This document shows positions 22,407-32,799 of a stretch of DNA of 64,000 nucleotides, in pieces. The notes under the pieces are model-generated. The model saw only the letters and a list, made by a program, of their open reading frames with translations. It was not told the DNA's origin and searched no databases. The stretch spans positions 1-64,000 of the forward strand of contig JAVTVY010016037.1 in assembly GCA_036873755.1 (NCBI GenBank), given 5' to 3'. Position 1 is the stretch's first letter. Each line of letters begins with the position of its first letter. The translations under genes were made by a program, and so were the position numbers. This DNA is from Hanleya hanleyi (taxonomy: Eukaryota; Mollusca; Polyplacophora; Lepidopleurida; Hanleyidae).

Positions 22407-23547
22407 ACAAGCGTCTGGTCCGTCAATCATAATTCAGCCGTCGTCCATTAGCGAATATCCGCGTCCATAATCCAAAGACCTATTCCATATCCCATATAAC
22501 AGTATTAGCACCAAATTCAAAAAGACAATCATAGTATACATAAACATAGGCTTGTTTCCTGCAAGAGAGAAGTGGTCAAGAATTTTCAATGATGCCGGCA
22601 AGACATCATACTGTTCCAAAAATATCAAATCCGTATCGCTGATCAGTATTCTTAATCCATAATATTCGTTGTAAAGTCGTCATCTAAAGAATGATGTATC
22701 TCAGTCACGCTTTGATTGTGGCTGATCATATGAGTACCATGAGGATCTTGAAGTACATGGGTTCATACGGCCCCTAGCCCCGGGTTAAGCGGAATTAGAC
22801 ACAAGTTACGAAACGTAACGCCATAGATCTTGCACGCTACGCTCGTATTTTGCTATCAGCATGCGATATGTATCGCCAAATTTGAGAAACTTTGAGTAGA
22901 GGCGCTTGGTGGTGTAGACCTCTTTTATAAGTTTCTGCAACAATATTTTGTGACATTGATTAAAATCGTCACATTTAACACAGGATCTAGCAAATGCTAC
23001 TAGGCGTGATATGTATACGCCATATGCAGGTCCCACTGGAATATTACTGGAATATTACTGTCCAGAAAGGGTTTACGATGTCGAAATAGTAATCATCTCT
23101 TTTGTCATACAGTCGATGAGAGAGAAGGCCCGCTTCATTTTTATAGAGATATAGGTCTAAATACGATGTGCCTGTGTGGTTATCTGTAGTTCCCTTCAAA
23201 TCCAGTGAAGGTGGATAAATCCACAGCGAGAAGATCGTCTATATAGCGATTGGTGAATGAGAAGGAACGTGCTTTGAATGGATCGGTTTTTGAAAGCGCC
23301 TGCATATAGTCATATTCATAAGAGAACAGATATAGGTCAGCCAATAGGGGTGCACAATTAGTACCCATTGGAATACCTATATGCTGTTGATATATTGTGT
23401 TGCCAAATTTCACATAGATATTTTTAATGAGAAATTCAAGCAACTCTATAAACAAAGAAACATCACATGAATGATATCTCTTGTATGTAGTAGAGCTAAA
23501 GAATGCCTTAATTAATATATCTACGATCAGTTTTCTTGAACACAGAT
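22407..23547 (-). mobile_element. X retroelement copy in Y copy B, with reverse transcriptase pseudogene
   Basis: Same insertion site and ends as 18,210-19,324. The reverse transcriptase frame again contains GIPMGTNCAPLLADL and NRYIDDLLAV (about 23,200-23,420, minus) and then breaks. A separate frame gives GPAYGVYISRLVAFARSC and AKYERSVQDLWRYV (22,806-23,036). Relative to copy A it has an extra in-frame KFG before NTIYQQH, a duplicated GGAATATTACT unit near 23,037-23,059, and a small deletion at the following GGG. The N-terminal region is absent. Confidence 0.7.
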
Positions 23548-23710
23548 ACACATGGAAAACGCACATGTTGTTAAAGGCCGACAAAATACAATTTTCGGAG
23601 CAGATAAATTCTAAATAATATGTAAGATATGTTAACAAGTGTAATATGATTTATCTCGCCGATTTCTACTTTCAGACTGACTTTTGACCCTGTACCGGAA
23701 CATTAACCTA

Positions 23711-24018
23711 GGTGGAAGTTTTAGTACGATCCAAAAACTCAGTAAACAGACAAGACAAATGATCATAGACAAATATCAGAGATTTACCGTGTAATTTCTC
23801 CATCATTTGTGCAGATTTGACATTGCAGATATGTTGGTTGGTTATGTTAAAGATACAAAGCAGAAATTCTCCACAGACTACCACAGCCTATCGAATGTTG
23901 GACTTGACGCTTGGGTTTTCAGATATCACAGGTGTTTAGACCTGCATGATTCGAAATCAGATTTCACCGGGAGCCTGTTCGACATCTGATGAACTCTGTC
24001 GTCTCGGCGTTAGGTTAA
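23711..24018 (+). repeat. Y terminal segment in flipped orientation
   Basis: Reverse complement of 19,488-19,805: GGTGGAAGTTTTAGTACGAT starts it and GTCGTCTCGGCGT ends it, followed by TAGGTTAAT, the mirror of the ATTAACCTA that precedes the segment. In copy A the same 310 bp directly follows ATTAACCTA in the opposite sense. The segment is therefore inverted between two short inverted flanks. Confidence 0.7.
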
Positions 24019-24080
24019 TATAACAATAACATGATTTTTGAGGGCGTTATACTTTTTTATTGGCCGGACATCAATAATTA

Positions 24081-24190
24081 GCAGCCCAACATAGTCATTA
24101 GCGGCCCAACATAGTCATTAGCGGCCCAACATAGTCATTAGCAGCCCAACATAGTCATTAGCAGCCCAACATAGTCATTAGCGGCCCAAG
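24081..24190 (+). repeat. 20-bp tandem repeat, five units plus a partial
   Basis: GCAGCCCAACATAGTCATTA / GCGGCCCAACATAGTCATTA repeats at 24,081, 24,101, 24,121, 24,141 and 24,161, then a partial unit GCGGCCCAAG at 24,181. Units differ only at the third base (A or G). It abuts the left tip of the fold-back element. Confidence 0.9.
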
Positions 24191-24705
24191 GGCCAAGATA
24201 TTCCGTCAAAATGTATCAGTAAGGTGGAACTTTTAGTACGATCTAAAAATTCAGCTGACAGGCAAGACATATGATTATAGACAAATATCAGAGCTTTACC
24301 TTGTAATTTCTTCATCATTTGCGTGGATATGGCATTGCAGATATGTTAACATGGATTAGGGTAGGCTTATTGACTCGTACTACAGAATATCGAATATTAG
24401 ATTCGACGCTTGGTTCAGGTAACACAGGCCCCAGACTTGCAGCTGATGAGCCATGCCGTCTAAGCGTTGGGTTAATGTATAGGGTCTTTGGTCAGTCTTA
24501 TAGTAGAAATCTGTGGGATAAATTATATCACATATAATAGTCTTACATGTTATTTAAAACTTATCAGCCCCGGAAGCTTGTATTTTGTTGGCCTGACGAC
24601 TGTATTATCCACAACATGTGCGTTTTTCATGTGTAACATGCGACACACATGTATAACAGACAGCATAACTCATACGGTGTATTATAAGCCATCGCATGTC
24701 GCTAG

Positions 24706-24788
24706 GTCAGGATGGCCGAGCGGTCTAAGGCGCTGCGTTCAGGTCGCAGTCTGGTTCTCCAGGCGTGGGTTCGAATCCCACTTCTGAC
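24706..24788 (+). tRNA. tRNA-Leu (anticodon CAG)
   Basis: An 83-nt cloverleaf with all stems pairing: acceptor GTCAGGA with TTCTGAC (one G-U), A-box GATGGCCGAGCGG, anticodon stem CTGCG/CGCAG with loop TTCAGGT (anticodon CAG), long variable arm TCTGGTTCTCCAG, and B-box GTGGGTTCGAATCC. A T8 run begins 8 nt after the 3' end (24,796), a good Pol III stop. No intron. It sits inside the left arm of the fold-back element, so it may be a functional tRNA gene carried by a repeat. The other Y copies carry degenerate versions. Confidence 0.85.
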
Positions 24789-27008
24789 AAATGATTTTTT
24801 TTCTCGTGAAAGTCAACATTTTGCCATTTACTTACGGATAAAATACACTTTTTTTTAAACACATCAAACAGGGTTATTTTAATAAAAAAATATATGTGAT
24901 ATTCTTGTAATCCACTCCTTGTTCTAATAATACTGTGATTTATACTACTTAAGAGTTGCTATTTTAGTGTTGCAAAAGTAAACGAAATGTAGACAAATTG
25001 CCTTTGTGCATGGTAAATATTTCAAGAAAGAATACTATACGAAAATAGCTTGGCGAGTAATAACCGGAACTGTATTTCACTCAAAGCGCTTTCAGAATAA
25101 TAAAATATGTGAACAACTCAATGTAATTTTCCTAATATTAGGGAATGTTTAATGAATATTGTTCTATTAAAATGTTCAATGAAACATTGTAAATAAAAAA
25201 AAATCACCTTTCTCCCAATGTGAATACATTTTTACCAGCATCCCGTCTCACAAACATTTTTCTGCTCACGAATGGAACCTCCACCCCACATCACCCCTTT
25301 TCCTCTCCCTTCAATACTACTCCCCATCAAATTATTTTAGGCAAGTACCCTCCACCCCGCCCTCTCCTTCCCTCCTAATTTTTAATACCATCCTTAGGAG
25401 ATTTCGTTTCAGGTATCAAAGGGAATGGCCCAAATATGGTCAGTGTAATTTCTAGAAAGGACAATTCTAACTAAGTTTATTTATTCCGTTTACAGGTAAT
25501 ACTCTACTGAATGTTCATTTACTCTTGTTGTGCGATATGCGTCCACATGCTATGGTCTTACGTGGATAATTATACAATTACATGTGAAATTCCTATGGCT
25601 GATTTGTTTCTCTTCCCTTCATTCGTACGTATTTATATTGATATACAGCGTGATTAATGACCTTGAATAGCTGCAGCTGTGCACGTAAACCAGTTTATTA
25701 TTTTGTGATCTTCTTTCACGTTATGAACACCTGAATCAGGCAGTGTCAAGCTGATCGTTCCCTAACCCGGAACACCATACCTGTACGTAAACAACTTCAG
25801 CGATATTATTCTGGGATCCTATAATACAACAGCACAATCATAAAATTAACTCTTTTCCAACGAGGATTTTTGCGGAACAAATCACCCTTTTATTTAATGG
25901 CGATGGCTCCAAATCTCCACGTGACCCGTGAACCACAGACCACAGGTAGTTCGTTGGAAAGGGGGTAATTTTATGATTGTGCTGTTGTATTACAGGATCC
26001 CAGAATAATATCCGTGAAGTTGTTTACGTACAGGTATCGTGTTCCGGGTTAGAGAACGATCGGCTTGACACTGCCTGATTCAGGCGTTCATAACATGAAA
26101 GAAGATCACAAAATAATAAACCGGTTTACGTGCACAGTTGCAGCTATTCAAGGTCATTAATCTCTTCTATAATTTCACGCTGTATATCAATATAAATGCT
26201 ATATGAATGAACAGAAGAAAGACAAATCAGCCATCGGAATTTCACATGTTATTGCATAATTATCTACGTAAGACCATAGCATGTGGACGTATATGGTGTA
26301 CAACAGGAGTAGATGAACGTTCAGATCAGTAAACAGAATATATACACTGCGTTAAAATTTTATTTTCTATAACTTACACTGACCATCTTTGGGCCATTCC
26401 ATTTGATATCTTAAACGAAATTATTTAAGGCTGGTTTAAAAAATTAAGAGGGGAGGGGGTACTTGCCTAAAAAAATTGTTGGGGAGTAGTATTGAAGAGA
26501 GAGGGAAAGTGGTGGGGTGTAGGTTCCGCTCGTGAGCAGAAAAAATGTTTGTGAGACGGGATGCTGGTAAAAATGTATTTAAATTGGGAGAAGGGTGATT
26601 TTTTATTTACAATGTTCCATTGAACATTTTAGTAGAACAATGTTCATGAAACATTCCCTAATATTAGGAAAATACACTGAGTTGTTCACATATTTTATTA
26701 TTCTGAAAGCGCTTTGAGTGAAATACAGTTTCGGTTATTACTCGCCAAGCTATTTTCGTATAGTATTCTTTCTTGAAATATTTACCATGCACAAAGGCAA
26801 TTTGTCTACATTTCATTTACTTTTGTAATACTAAAATAGCTACTCTTAAGTAGTATAAAACACAGTATTATTAGAACAAGGGGTGGATTACAAGAATATC
26901 ACATATATTTTTTATTAAAATAACCCTGTTTGATGTGTTTAAAAAAAGTGTATTTTATCCGTAAGTAGATGGCAAAATTTTGATTTTCACGAAAACAAAA
27001 AATCATTT

Positions 27009-27083
27009 GTCAGAAGTGGGATTCGAACCCACGCCTGGAGAACCAGACTGCGACCTGAACGGAGCGCCTTAGACCGCCCTGAC
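27009..27083 (-). pseudogene. tRNA-Leu(CAG) pseudogene in the right arm of the fold-back
   Basis: Mirror copy of 24,706-24,788. Read on the minus strand it starts GTCAGGGCGGTCTAAGG, lacking nine bases (ATGGCCGAG) of the acceptor/D-arm region including most of the A-box, and the anticodon stem is mismatched (CTCCG opposite CGCAG). The anticodon loop and B-box are kept. Not expected to be transcribed or folded properly. Confidence 0.8.
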
Positions 27084-27636
27084 CTAGCGACATGCGGTGG
27101 CTTATAATACACCATATGAGTTATGCTGTCTGTTATACGTATTGTATAATACATGTGCGTCGCATGTTACTCACAGAAATCGCACGTGTTGTGGATAATA
27201 CAGTCGTCAGGCCAACAAAATACAAGCTTCCGGGGCTGACAAGTTTTAAATAACATGTAAGACTATTATATGTGATATAATTTATCTCACAGATCTCTAC
27301 TATAAGACTGACTAAAGACCTTATACATTAACCCAACGCGGAGAAAGCTCATCAGCTGCAAGTCTAAGGCCTGTGATACTTGAACCAAACGTCGAATCTA
27401 ACATTCGATATTATCGTACGCTGTGGAGACTATTTGCTTTGTGTCTTTAACAGAGTTAATAAGCCTACCCTAATCCATGTTAACATATCTGCAATGCCAA
27501 ATCCACACAAATGATGGAGAAATTGCAAGGTAAAGCTCTGATATTTGTCTATAATCAAGTGTCTTGTCTGTCAGCTGAATCTTTAGATCGTACTAAAACT
27601 TCCACCTACCTGATATATTTTGACGGAATATCTTGG

Positions 27637-28476
27637 TCGATTCGAAGGACTTTTATAGAGTGATATGATGTAAAGATAACTCAGGCTGAACTCAGTCCCC
27701 GCTCGGTGTGTCCAGGATATTTTTTTAAATCTAGATGTAAGACGGTATATTTTCGACTTAATTGCGACTTTCCAATCTCAAGTTTTGTATTGCATGGGCC
27801 TGTCAAGTTTTCAAAACTACATGTAAAACGCTATAGATTCGAGTTTCAGTTATAGACGGCCCTCCCAGAATATTTTCGAATCTACGACTGCAAAACACTG
27901 CATTTTGGTGCATTTTGTTAGTATACGATCACACTTGTCATTCCTTCTGGAATACCGACCAAAACGGATTATTTTTACTGGCGGTAAATAAACAATCGTG
28001 TTTATTATTTCTCTTTTTTTCTTCGCCATGCCTGATGTTTTACCCATTTTGCTATACTGACATGTGATATGGATTCGGAAAATGAAATGAAGAAAAACAA
28101 ACAAGATAATTCGTAACTAAACTGTAAGAAAGAAATTCAAGCGCAGCCATTTATAACGTCAGAAAGGCGGTAAAGTATGATTCAGCAGTAAGCGAGGTTA
28201 AGCTGGGATGTTCTGTGATATATTGGCTGGATTCCAAGCCCGAAGGTTTCGGAATGCTGTCTTGAAGAAGATGAATATCACAGAGAAAGAGGACTTTGCT
28301 ATTCACAACGATGGAAGGGAGATAATTCAGAATGTATTTTGATTGAGAAAAGTGGCTTTTTCGGGACACAACGACGGGAGCAATAGAAGCTTAAATAAAA
28401 GACCCACCTCACACTGGAAGATGCAATTCTCAACGCCTGGGCATCGGCGGATCAACAAGAGACCCGGTAATATTAG
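27637..28476. other. Unannotated sequence with faint internal repeats
   Basis: No gene recognised. Around 27,725-27,905 three loosely related blocks occur (AAATCTAGATGTAAGACGG, AAACTACATGTAAAACGCT, AATCTACGACTGCAAAACAC), spaced about 80-90 bp, suggesting an old tandem repeat. Confidence 0.4.
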
Positions 28477-28968
28477 TTAACCCTACCAGGCCTTGGGGGT
28501 GGTGGAGGGGCATTATGGTCACAAACTACCAAACTACCAAACTTTCTATACCCTATCTCCGGTACGAAAAAGAAGAGCTGACACTTCGTGGCGTTGTAGT
28601 TTGTCACATTGGGGCCATTTTGAGTCTATTTGCATAAACCGATCAGAGGAGAATGGACAAATTCAAATTAGCGACCATGTGACGTACCAGAAAAGCGGGG
28701 TTTTTTTCAAAATACCTTCTTTTCTGTGAGAAAAAGTGCGCAAAATCTATTTCATATCACATCACATTATTATTTACTGATTTATCATGCAGTTTGTCTG
28801 AAGAAAACAAATAAATAAAAAGAATCGAAAAATCTGACATGAAAATCGTCCCAAAAATGCTTTTTTTAAAATGACGTAACTGTGACGTCCTCATAGCAGA
28901 CATCTTGAACGTTTTTAAATATTCTAGTAGAGTTTGACCCAAGGTTGTAGTGTGTTAAGTTTCAGCGC
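28477..28968 (+). mobile_element. piggyBac-type MITE, family 1, copy 2 (3'-truncated)
   Basis: Begins TTAACCCTACCAGGCC, keeps the ATCTCCGG, GACAAATTCAAATTAGCG and ATGACGTAACTGTGACGTC landmarks of family 1, and stops matching after GTGTTAAGTTTCAGCGC. The right terminus is missing, and the next sequence is a Y-like fragment. The most diverged family member in the window. Confidence 0.7.
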
Positions 28969-28975
28969 TTAACAT

Positions 28976-29478
28976 ATAAGATATATTGATTGCCATGTAT
29001 GGCACTTAATAGCTAAGATTCATAGCGTCTCCCTTCCCTCAACGCTATTGGACCTTCATTAACTTGAGAAAACGGGCCGCCATGAATAAAAATACCATAA
29101 TCGATGTTGTGATCATCCTCCCCCTGTATACACGGGGTCTATTATAACGGAAATGCCCATCTTCTTGACCCTCGATCTCCGGTGATTTTGAGGCTCCATA
29201 GGGATAATTTTAACGTCTGTAATTAATTTTTGACCGACGAATGGCCATTTAGTCTGCCATTTCTGTATTTTTATTCATGGCGGCCCATTTTCTCAAGTTA
29301 ATGAAGGTCCAATGGGGCGCAAAGGTAATAATAAGTGCGCCATGGAGATGTTCGAGTTACCACCAGGGAAATGTATTTGTCGTCGGCATAGCGTTGAGGG
29401 AAGGGAGACGCTATGAATCTTAGCTAGGCATTTAATGGACATACCATTGATGCAGATTGCTTAACGTTATCATTGTCC
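28976..29478 (+). repeat. Y-related fragment hosting a MITE
   Basis: Flanks of the MITE at 29,010-29,426 read GATATATTGATTGCCATGTA...GGCACTTAA and GGCATTTAATGGACATACC...GATGCAGATTGCTTAAC...CATTGTCCACT. Joined, they parallel 20,395-20,475 of Y copy B (ATACAATGTATGACACTTAATGTACAGG...TGATGTAGATTGC...CATTGTCCACT). Confidence 0.6.
29010..29426. mobile_element. Mutator-like MITE with 39-bp perfect inverted termini
   Basis: A 417-bp element. The first 39 bp (TAGCTAAGATTCATAGCG..., ending ...CTCAACGCTAT at 29,048) is the exact reverse complement of 29,388-29,426. A second inverted pair lies just inside: GGACCTTCATTAACTTGAG (29,050) with CTCAAGTTAATGAAGGTCC (29,292). Flanks are GGCACTTAA (29,001-29,009) and GGCATTTAA (29,427-29,435), a 9-bp target duplication with one mismatch, and the related unfilled sequence in Y copy B has a single GACACTTAA. 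8-9-bp duplications with long termini fit Mutator-like elements. No transposase. Confidence 0.75.
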
Positions 29479-29796
29479 ACTGTCCAGGTGAATATGATGG
29501 ACAATGATGACAGTACTTTTCACAACGAAGGGGAAGGGAGACAACTCCACATATATTTGAGTATGCCTATATTCACATGTGGGCCTACTGAGTCAGAGAC
29601 AAACTTTAACGGCTCCATTGACGGAGCGGAACTAAAAGCGGTCTGGAAGATTGGAAACAGAGCAGTAACTCTGCCGTTACTGAGTTGTTACTGAAAAGTT
29701 GCTGTTGCTATACAGACACGAAATAGTGTGTGTACAGTAACATACAGAAAACAAATTTGAACTGAATATGAACACCATATACAGACATTGTTTTAC

Positions 29797-29925
29797 ACCA
29801 TGTTCATACGGCACCGTGATTAGACAGCGAAATTTCACGAAACGTAGCGCCAAAGTTGTTACACACTACGACCGTACTTCTCCTATCAATGTTTACTACG
29901 CCAGACGCGTTTTTGTCCCCCGCCG
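29797..29925 (-). mobile_element. Diverged X retroelement fragment
   Basis: ATGTTCATACGGCACC...ATTAGACA...CACGAAACGTAGCGCC...CACTACG...CGTACTTCTCCTATCA follows 18,551-18,655 of X copy A (TTCATACGGCCCC...ATTAGACA...TACGAAACGTAACGCC...TACGCTCGTATTTTGCTATCA). It is much more diverged than the other X copies, so either old or a sister subfamily. Confidence 0.5.
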
Positions 29926-29969
29926 CAACGCGACCGGGGACTTTAAAATGGTTCTTGCTTCTATGTGTC

Positions 29970-31640
29970 CGTGTCCGTGCAAATACTTCGTAAGCAATAA
30001 CTTCTAAATGCTTCGTCGGATTCCTCCGAAATTTGGCATCTGCATTCTTTGCGACAAGACGTCTCTTGGTATTGCATTTCAGCAAGATCCGCATGTAGGT
30101 GGCGCCACTGGGTCTTGTTCCAATCTTTAGTGCATGTCCGTGCAAATACTTCGTAAGCGATAACTCCTAAATGCTTTGTCGGATTCCTCCGAAATTTGGC
30201 ATTTGCATTCTTTGCGACAAGACGTCTGTTGGTATTTCGTTTCAGCAAGATCCGCGGTAGGTGGCGCCACTGGGCCTTGTTCCAATCTTTAGTGCATGTC
30301 CGTGGATGTTCGTGCAAATGCTTCGTAAGCGATAACTCCTAAATGCTTTGTCGGATTCCTCCGAAATTTGGCATCTGCATTCTTTGCGACAAGACGTCTG
30401 TTGGTATTACGTTTCAGCAAGATCCGCCTGTAGGTGGCGCCACTGGGTCTTGTTCCAATCTTTAGTGTATGTCCGTGGATGTTCGTGCAAATGCTTCATA
30501 AGCGATAACTCCTAAATGCTTTGTCGGATTCCTCCGAAATTTGGCATCTGCATTCTTTGCGACAAGACGTAGCTGGTATTACGCTTCAGCAAGATCCGCC
30601 TGTAGGTGGCCCCACTGGGTCTTGTTCCAATCTTTAATGCATGTCCGTTCATGTTTGTTCAAATCCTTCGCGAGCGATAACTTTCGAACAATTTGTCGGA
30701 TTTCTTCGAAATTTGGTAAATGCATTCCCTGCTACAAAACACCGTTGGTGATGCATTTCAGAAAAATCCACCCGGAGGTGGCGCCACTAGAGTTCATTCC
30801 ATTATTCCATGCTGCAAGTGATAACTTAGAAACACTTGGTCGAATTTCTTTGAAATATCCTACATATGTACCTTTCTGGGTAACATGAGAAACGTTGCGG
30901 CTCATCGGATTCTTCTCAAATTTGGCATGCATTTACCATGCCAGGAGCTGTTGCTTGGGATTGCCTTTCGCTCACTTGCACTCACAGGTGGCGCCACCTG
31001 GTGGCAATATCACAAATTCGTTTCCGGGTAATAACTTGAGAACTGACCATCGGATTCTTCTCAAATTTTGTATGAATGTACCGTGACATAAGATGTCGCT
31101 TGATAATGCATTTCCCTGACTTGCGTCTAGAGGTGGCGTCACCTGGTGTCAAAATCTAAATTTGGTTTCTGGGCAATAACTTGAGGACCCTCATCGGATT
31201 CTTTTCAAATTTCAAATTTGGTATGCAGATGTCCCCACGATACCATGTTCCTTGGGATTGTATTTTTCCCGCTTCTGCCTACAGGTTGCTTCTCCTGGTG
31301 GAAAAATTTGTTTACGGGCAATAATTTGGCAACTGCTCATCAGATTATTCTCAAATTTTGTATTCATATGTGACCCGCCCCAAATAACATGAACACCGGT
31401 GGGCATCTAGTACCGGCAATAACTTGAGGACCCCTCTTCAGAGTCTCAAAGTTCATATGCTGATACCATGACATGAGATGTCATTTGGGATTGTGTTTTG
31501 CCTGCTTGCACCTACAGGTGGTGACTCCTTGTGGCAAAGTCTAAATTTGGTTTCTGGGCAATAGATTGAGGATGCCTTCATATTCTTGTCAAATTTAGTT
31601 TGCAGATAATATGCCATGAGTTGTCTCTTGGGGTTGCATT
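29970..31640 (+). repeat. Satellite-like tandem array, about 165-175-bp monomers, decaying rightwards
   Basis: Monomers share GATAACTCCTAAATGC, TCGGATTCCTCCGAAATTTG, GCGACAAGACGTC and GTAGGTGGCGCCACTGGG. The TTCCTCCGAA landmark falls at 30,021, 30,184, 30,356 and 30,529, then as TTCTTCGAA-type variants near 30,702, 30,846, 30,909, 31,053, 31,199 and 31,344, so spacing is 163-173 bp in the left half and shorter and irregular to the right. Each good monomer has the perfect palindrome GTGGCGCCAC. Frames open on both strands (up to 118 codons) follow from monomer similarity. Confidence 0.8.
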
Positions 31641-32045
31641 TCGGTTACATAATTTTCATGCTACATGGTAAAGAAAATATATTACAGTAGCAATCAACAT
31701 TCAGTCAGCCATTCGGAGTTGATCTCAAAACCTGGGAAGGTGGAAAGACCCCTCTGCTTCTTAAGCCTGTGAAGTAGCTGTTGCCATCCTCATGAATATC
31801 TTCTGAAACCGACAGCGCTTATAAATATTGCTGCCATTTTGGCGGAGGACCTAGCATCCTCTGGCTGCTTGTCTCCTTACATCTACAATTCCGCTTCATA
31901 AAGGCAGTGTTAGAAACGAGTGAAGGAGCTACTGCGTTTCTTGCACTGTTAGAATTGTTCCTCTTCTACATGATCTGGCGAATGCTACAATAGTATTATC
32001 CAGGATTGGGTGCTTGGCAATGTCACAGTTGTTATCGTAACTCTT

Positions 32046-32228
32046 TCATGGAGTTGACGCAAGCCTTTTCATCTTTATAGAGATATAGATCTTGATATTA
32101 TAATCCACTGGACTATCAGTTGTTCCTTTCAAATCCAGTGAAGGTAGATATAGATTCTTCATGAAGTCATCTTTACAAAGATTACCTAAAGCAAGAATAT
32201 CGTCCATACAGCGTTTGGTGAATAACAA
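32046..32228 (-). pseudogene. Diverged X-family reverse transcriptase fragment
   Basis: A minus-strand frame with RCMDDILALGN (a catalytic-loop position with MDD where X has IDD) then LPSLDLKGTTDSP and YISIKMKRLA. At DNA level it parallels 18,885-19,060 (TTTTTATAGAGATATAG, CTTTCAAATCCAGTGAAGGT, ATCGTCCATACAGCG). It is an older or different subfamily of the same element. Only about 60 codons remain. Confidence 0.55.
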
Positions 32229-32799
32229 GGAATGGGCTTTGAAATGTTCATTTCTTTCTTATAATCTCGGCAAACAATCTTTCTCTGGGACATTTTGGGC
32301 TTTTTTAGTGTCCGCATACTGACAACACTGGATATTTTTTAAATGAGCGCATAATATTTCTCACAAAATGACAAGAGAGACGAATATTAACTATACTGCG
32401 AAAAATGTGACGATTTCAATCAACAAAACAGGACATTATTGTAGAAACGTGCCAAACAGGACAAAACCACAAAACGCCTCAATTTTATTATTTTCAAATT
32501 ATGTGGTAAATATCGTACAAAATACAGTCGTAACTTGTGTCCATTTTCGCTTAACTAGCGGGCCGTTTGAACCTTATATCTATTTCACATCTCAGTAAGA
32601 TTTAACGAGCAATTGCAATCCAAGCCTGACTAAGAGTAATAGTTTAGAAAAAAACTTGCAAATTCATTTTAACAAAATAATAACAAATGTCAGTGAGTAC
32701 ACGTATTGACAACACCATGTTTTGCTGTCATCATTGAAAACTGTGAACCACTTCTCTCTTGCAGAGAAAGAGAAATACCTCTTTCTTGATAACAGTTTG

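Larger units (their letters stand above)
20368..23710 (-). repeat. Y repeat, direct copy B (interrupted by X)
   Basis: Near-identical to copy A, starting at TTAACAATAATAATACAAAT and ending at GGAACATTAACCTA (23,697-23,710). It contains the tRNA-Leu-like sequence (22,236-22,318) and an X insertion (22,407-23,547) at exactly the same site as in copy A, so A and B arose by duplication after X inserted. Copy B has its own extra sequence at about 20,848-21,090 (with CGGTAGGCCAGGTTCATG) that copy A lacks. Past 23,710 the expected terminal segment is present but inverted. Confidence 0.7.
24193..27636. mobile_element. Fold-back Y element: two 1.7-kb inverted arms, 88-bp loop
   Basis: The left arm (24,193-25,862) and right arm (25,951-27,636) are reverse complements: CCAAGATATTCCGTCAAAAT at the left tip mirrors ATTTTGACGGAATATCTTGG at the right, and TTTTCCAACGA (25,852) mirrors TCGTTGGAAA (25,951) beside the loop. 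Each arm equals the Y repeat without X. The left arm carries an intact-looking tRNA-Leu (24,706-24,788), and the right arm a broken one. The arms have diverged modestly. No coding sequence for mobility was seen; the class (foldback DNA transposon or rearranged repeat) is open. Confidence 0.75.

Noticed and set aside
24081..24190. 20-bp regular repeats as a CRISPR array
   Set aside because: Units are directly abutting with no unique spacers, and the context is eukaryotic.
19488..24460. Hammerhead ribozyme in the Y/X terminal segment
   Set aside because: CTGATGA recurs near 23,986 and 24,440 and, reversed, near 19,515, and hammerheads are known in Penelope-like elements, but the required GAAA and cleavage-site arrangement with three stems is not present.
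29804..30317. Overlapping 113- and 118-codon minus-strand frames
   Set aside because: They repeat with the satellite monomer and have no recognised domain; they are explained by the array.
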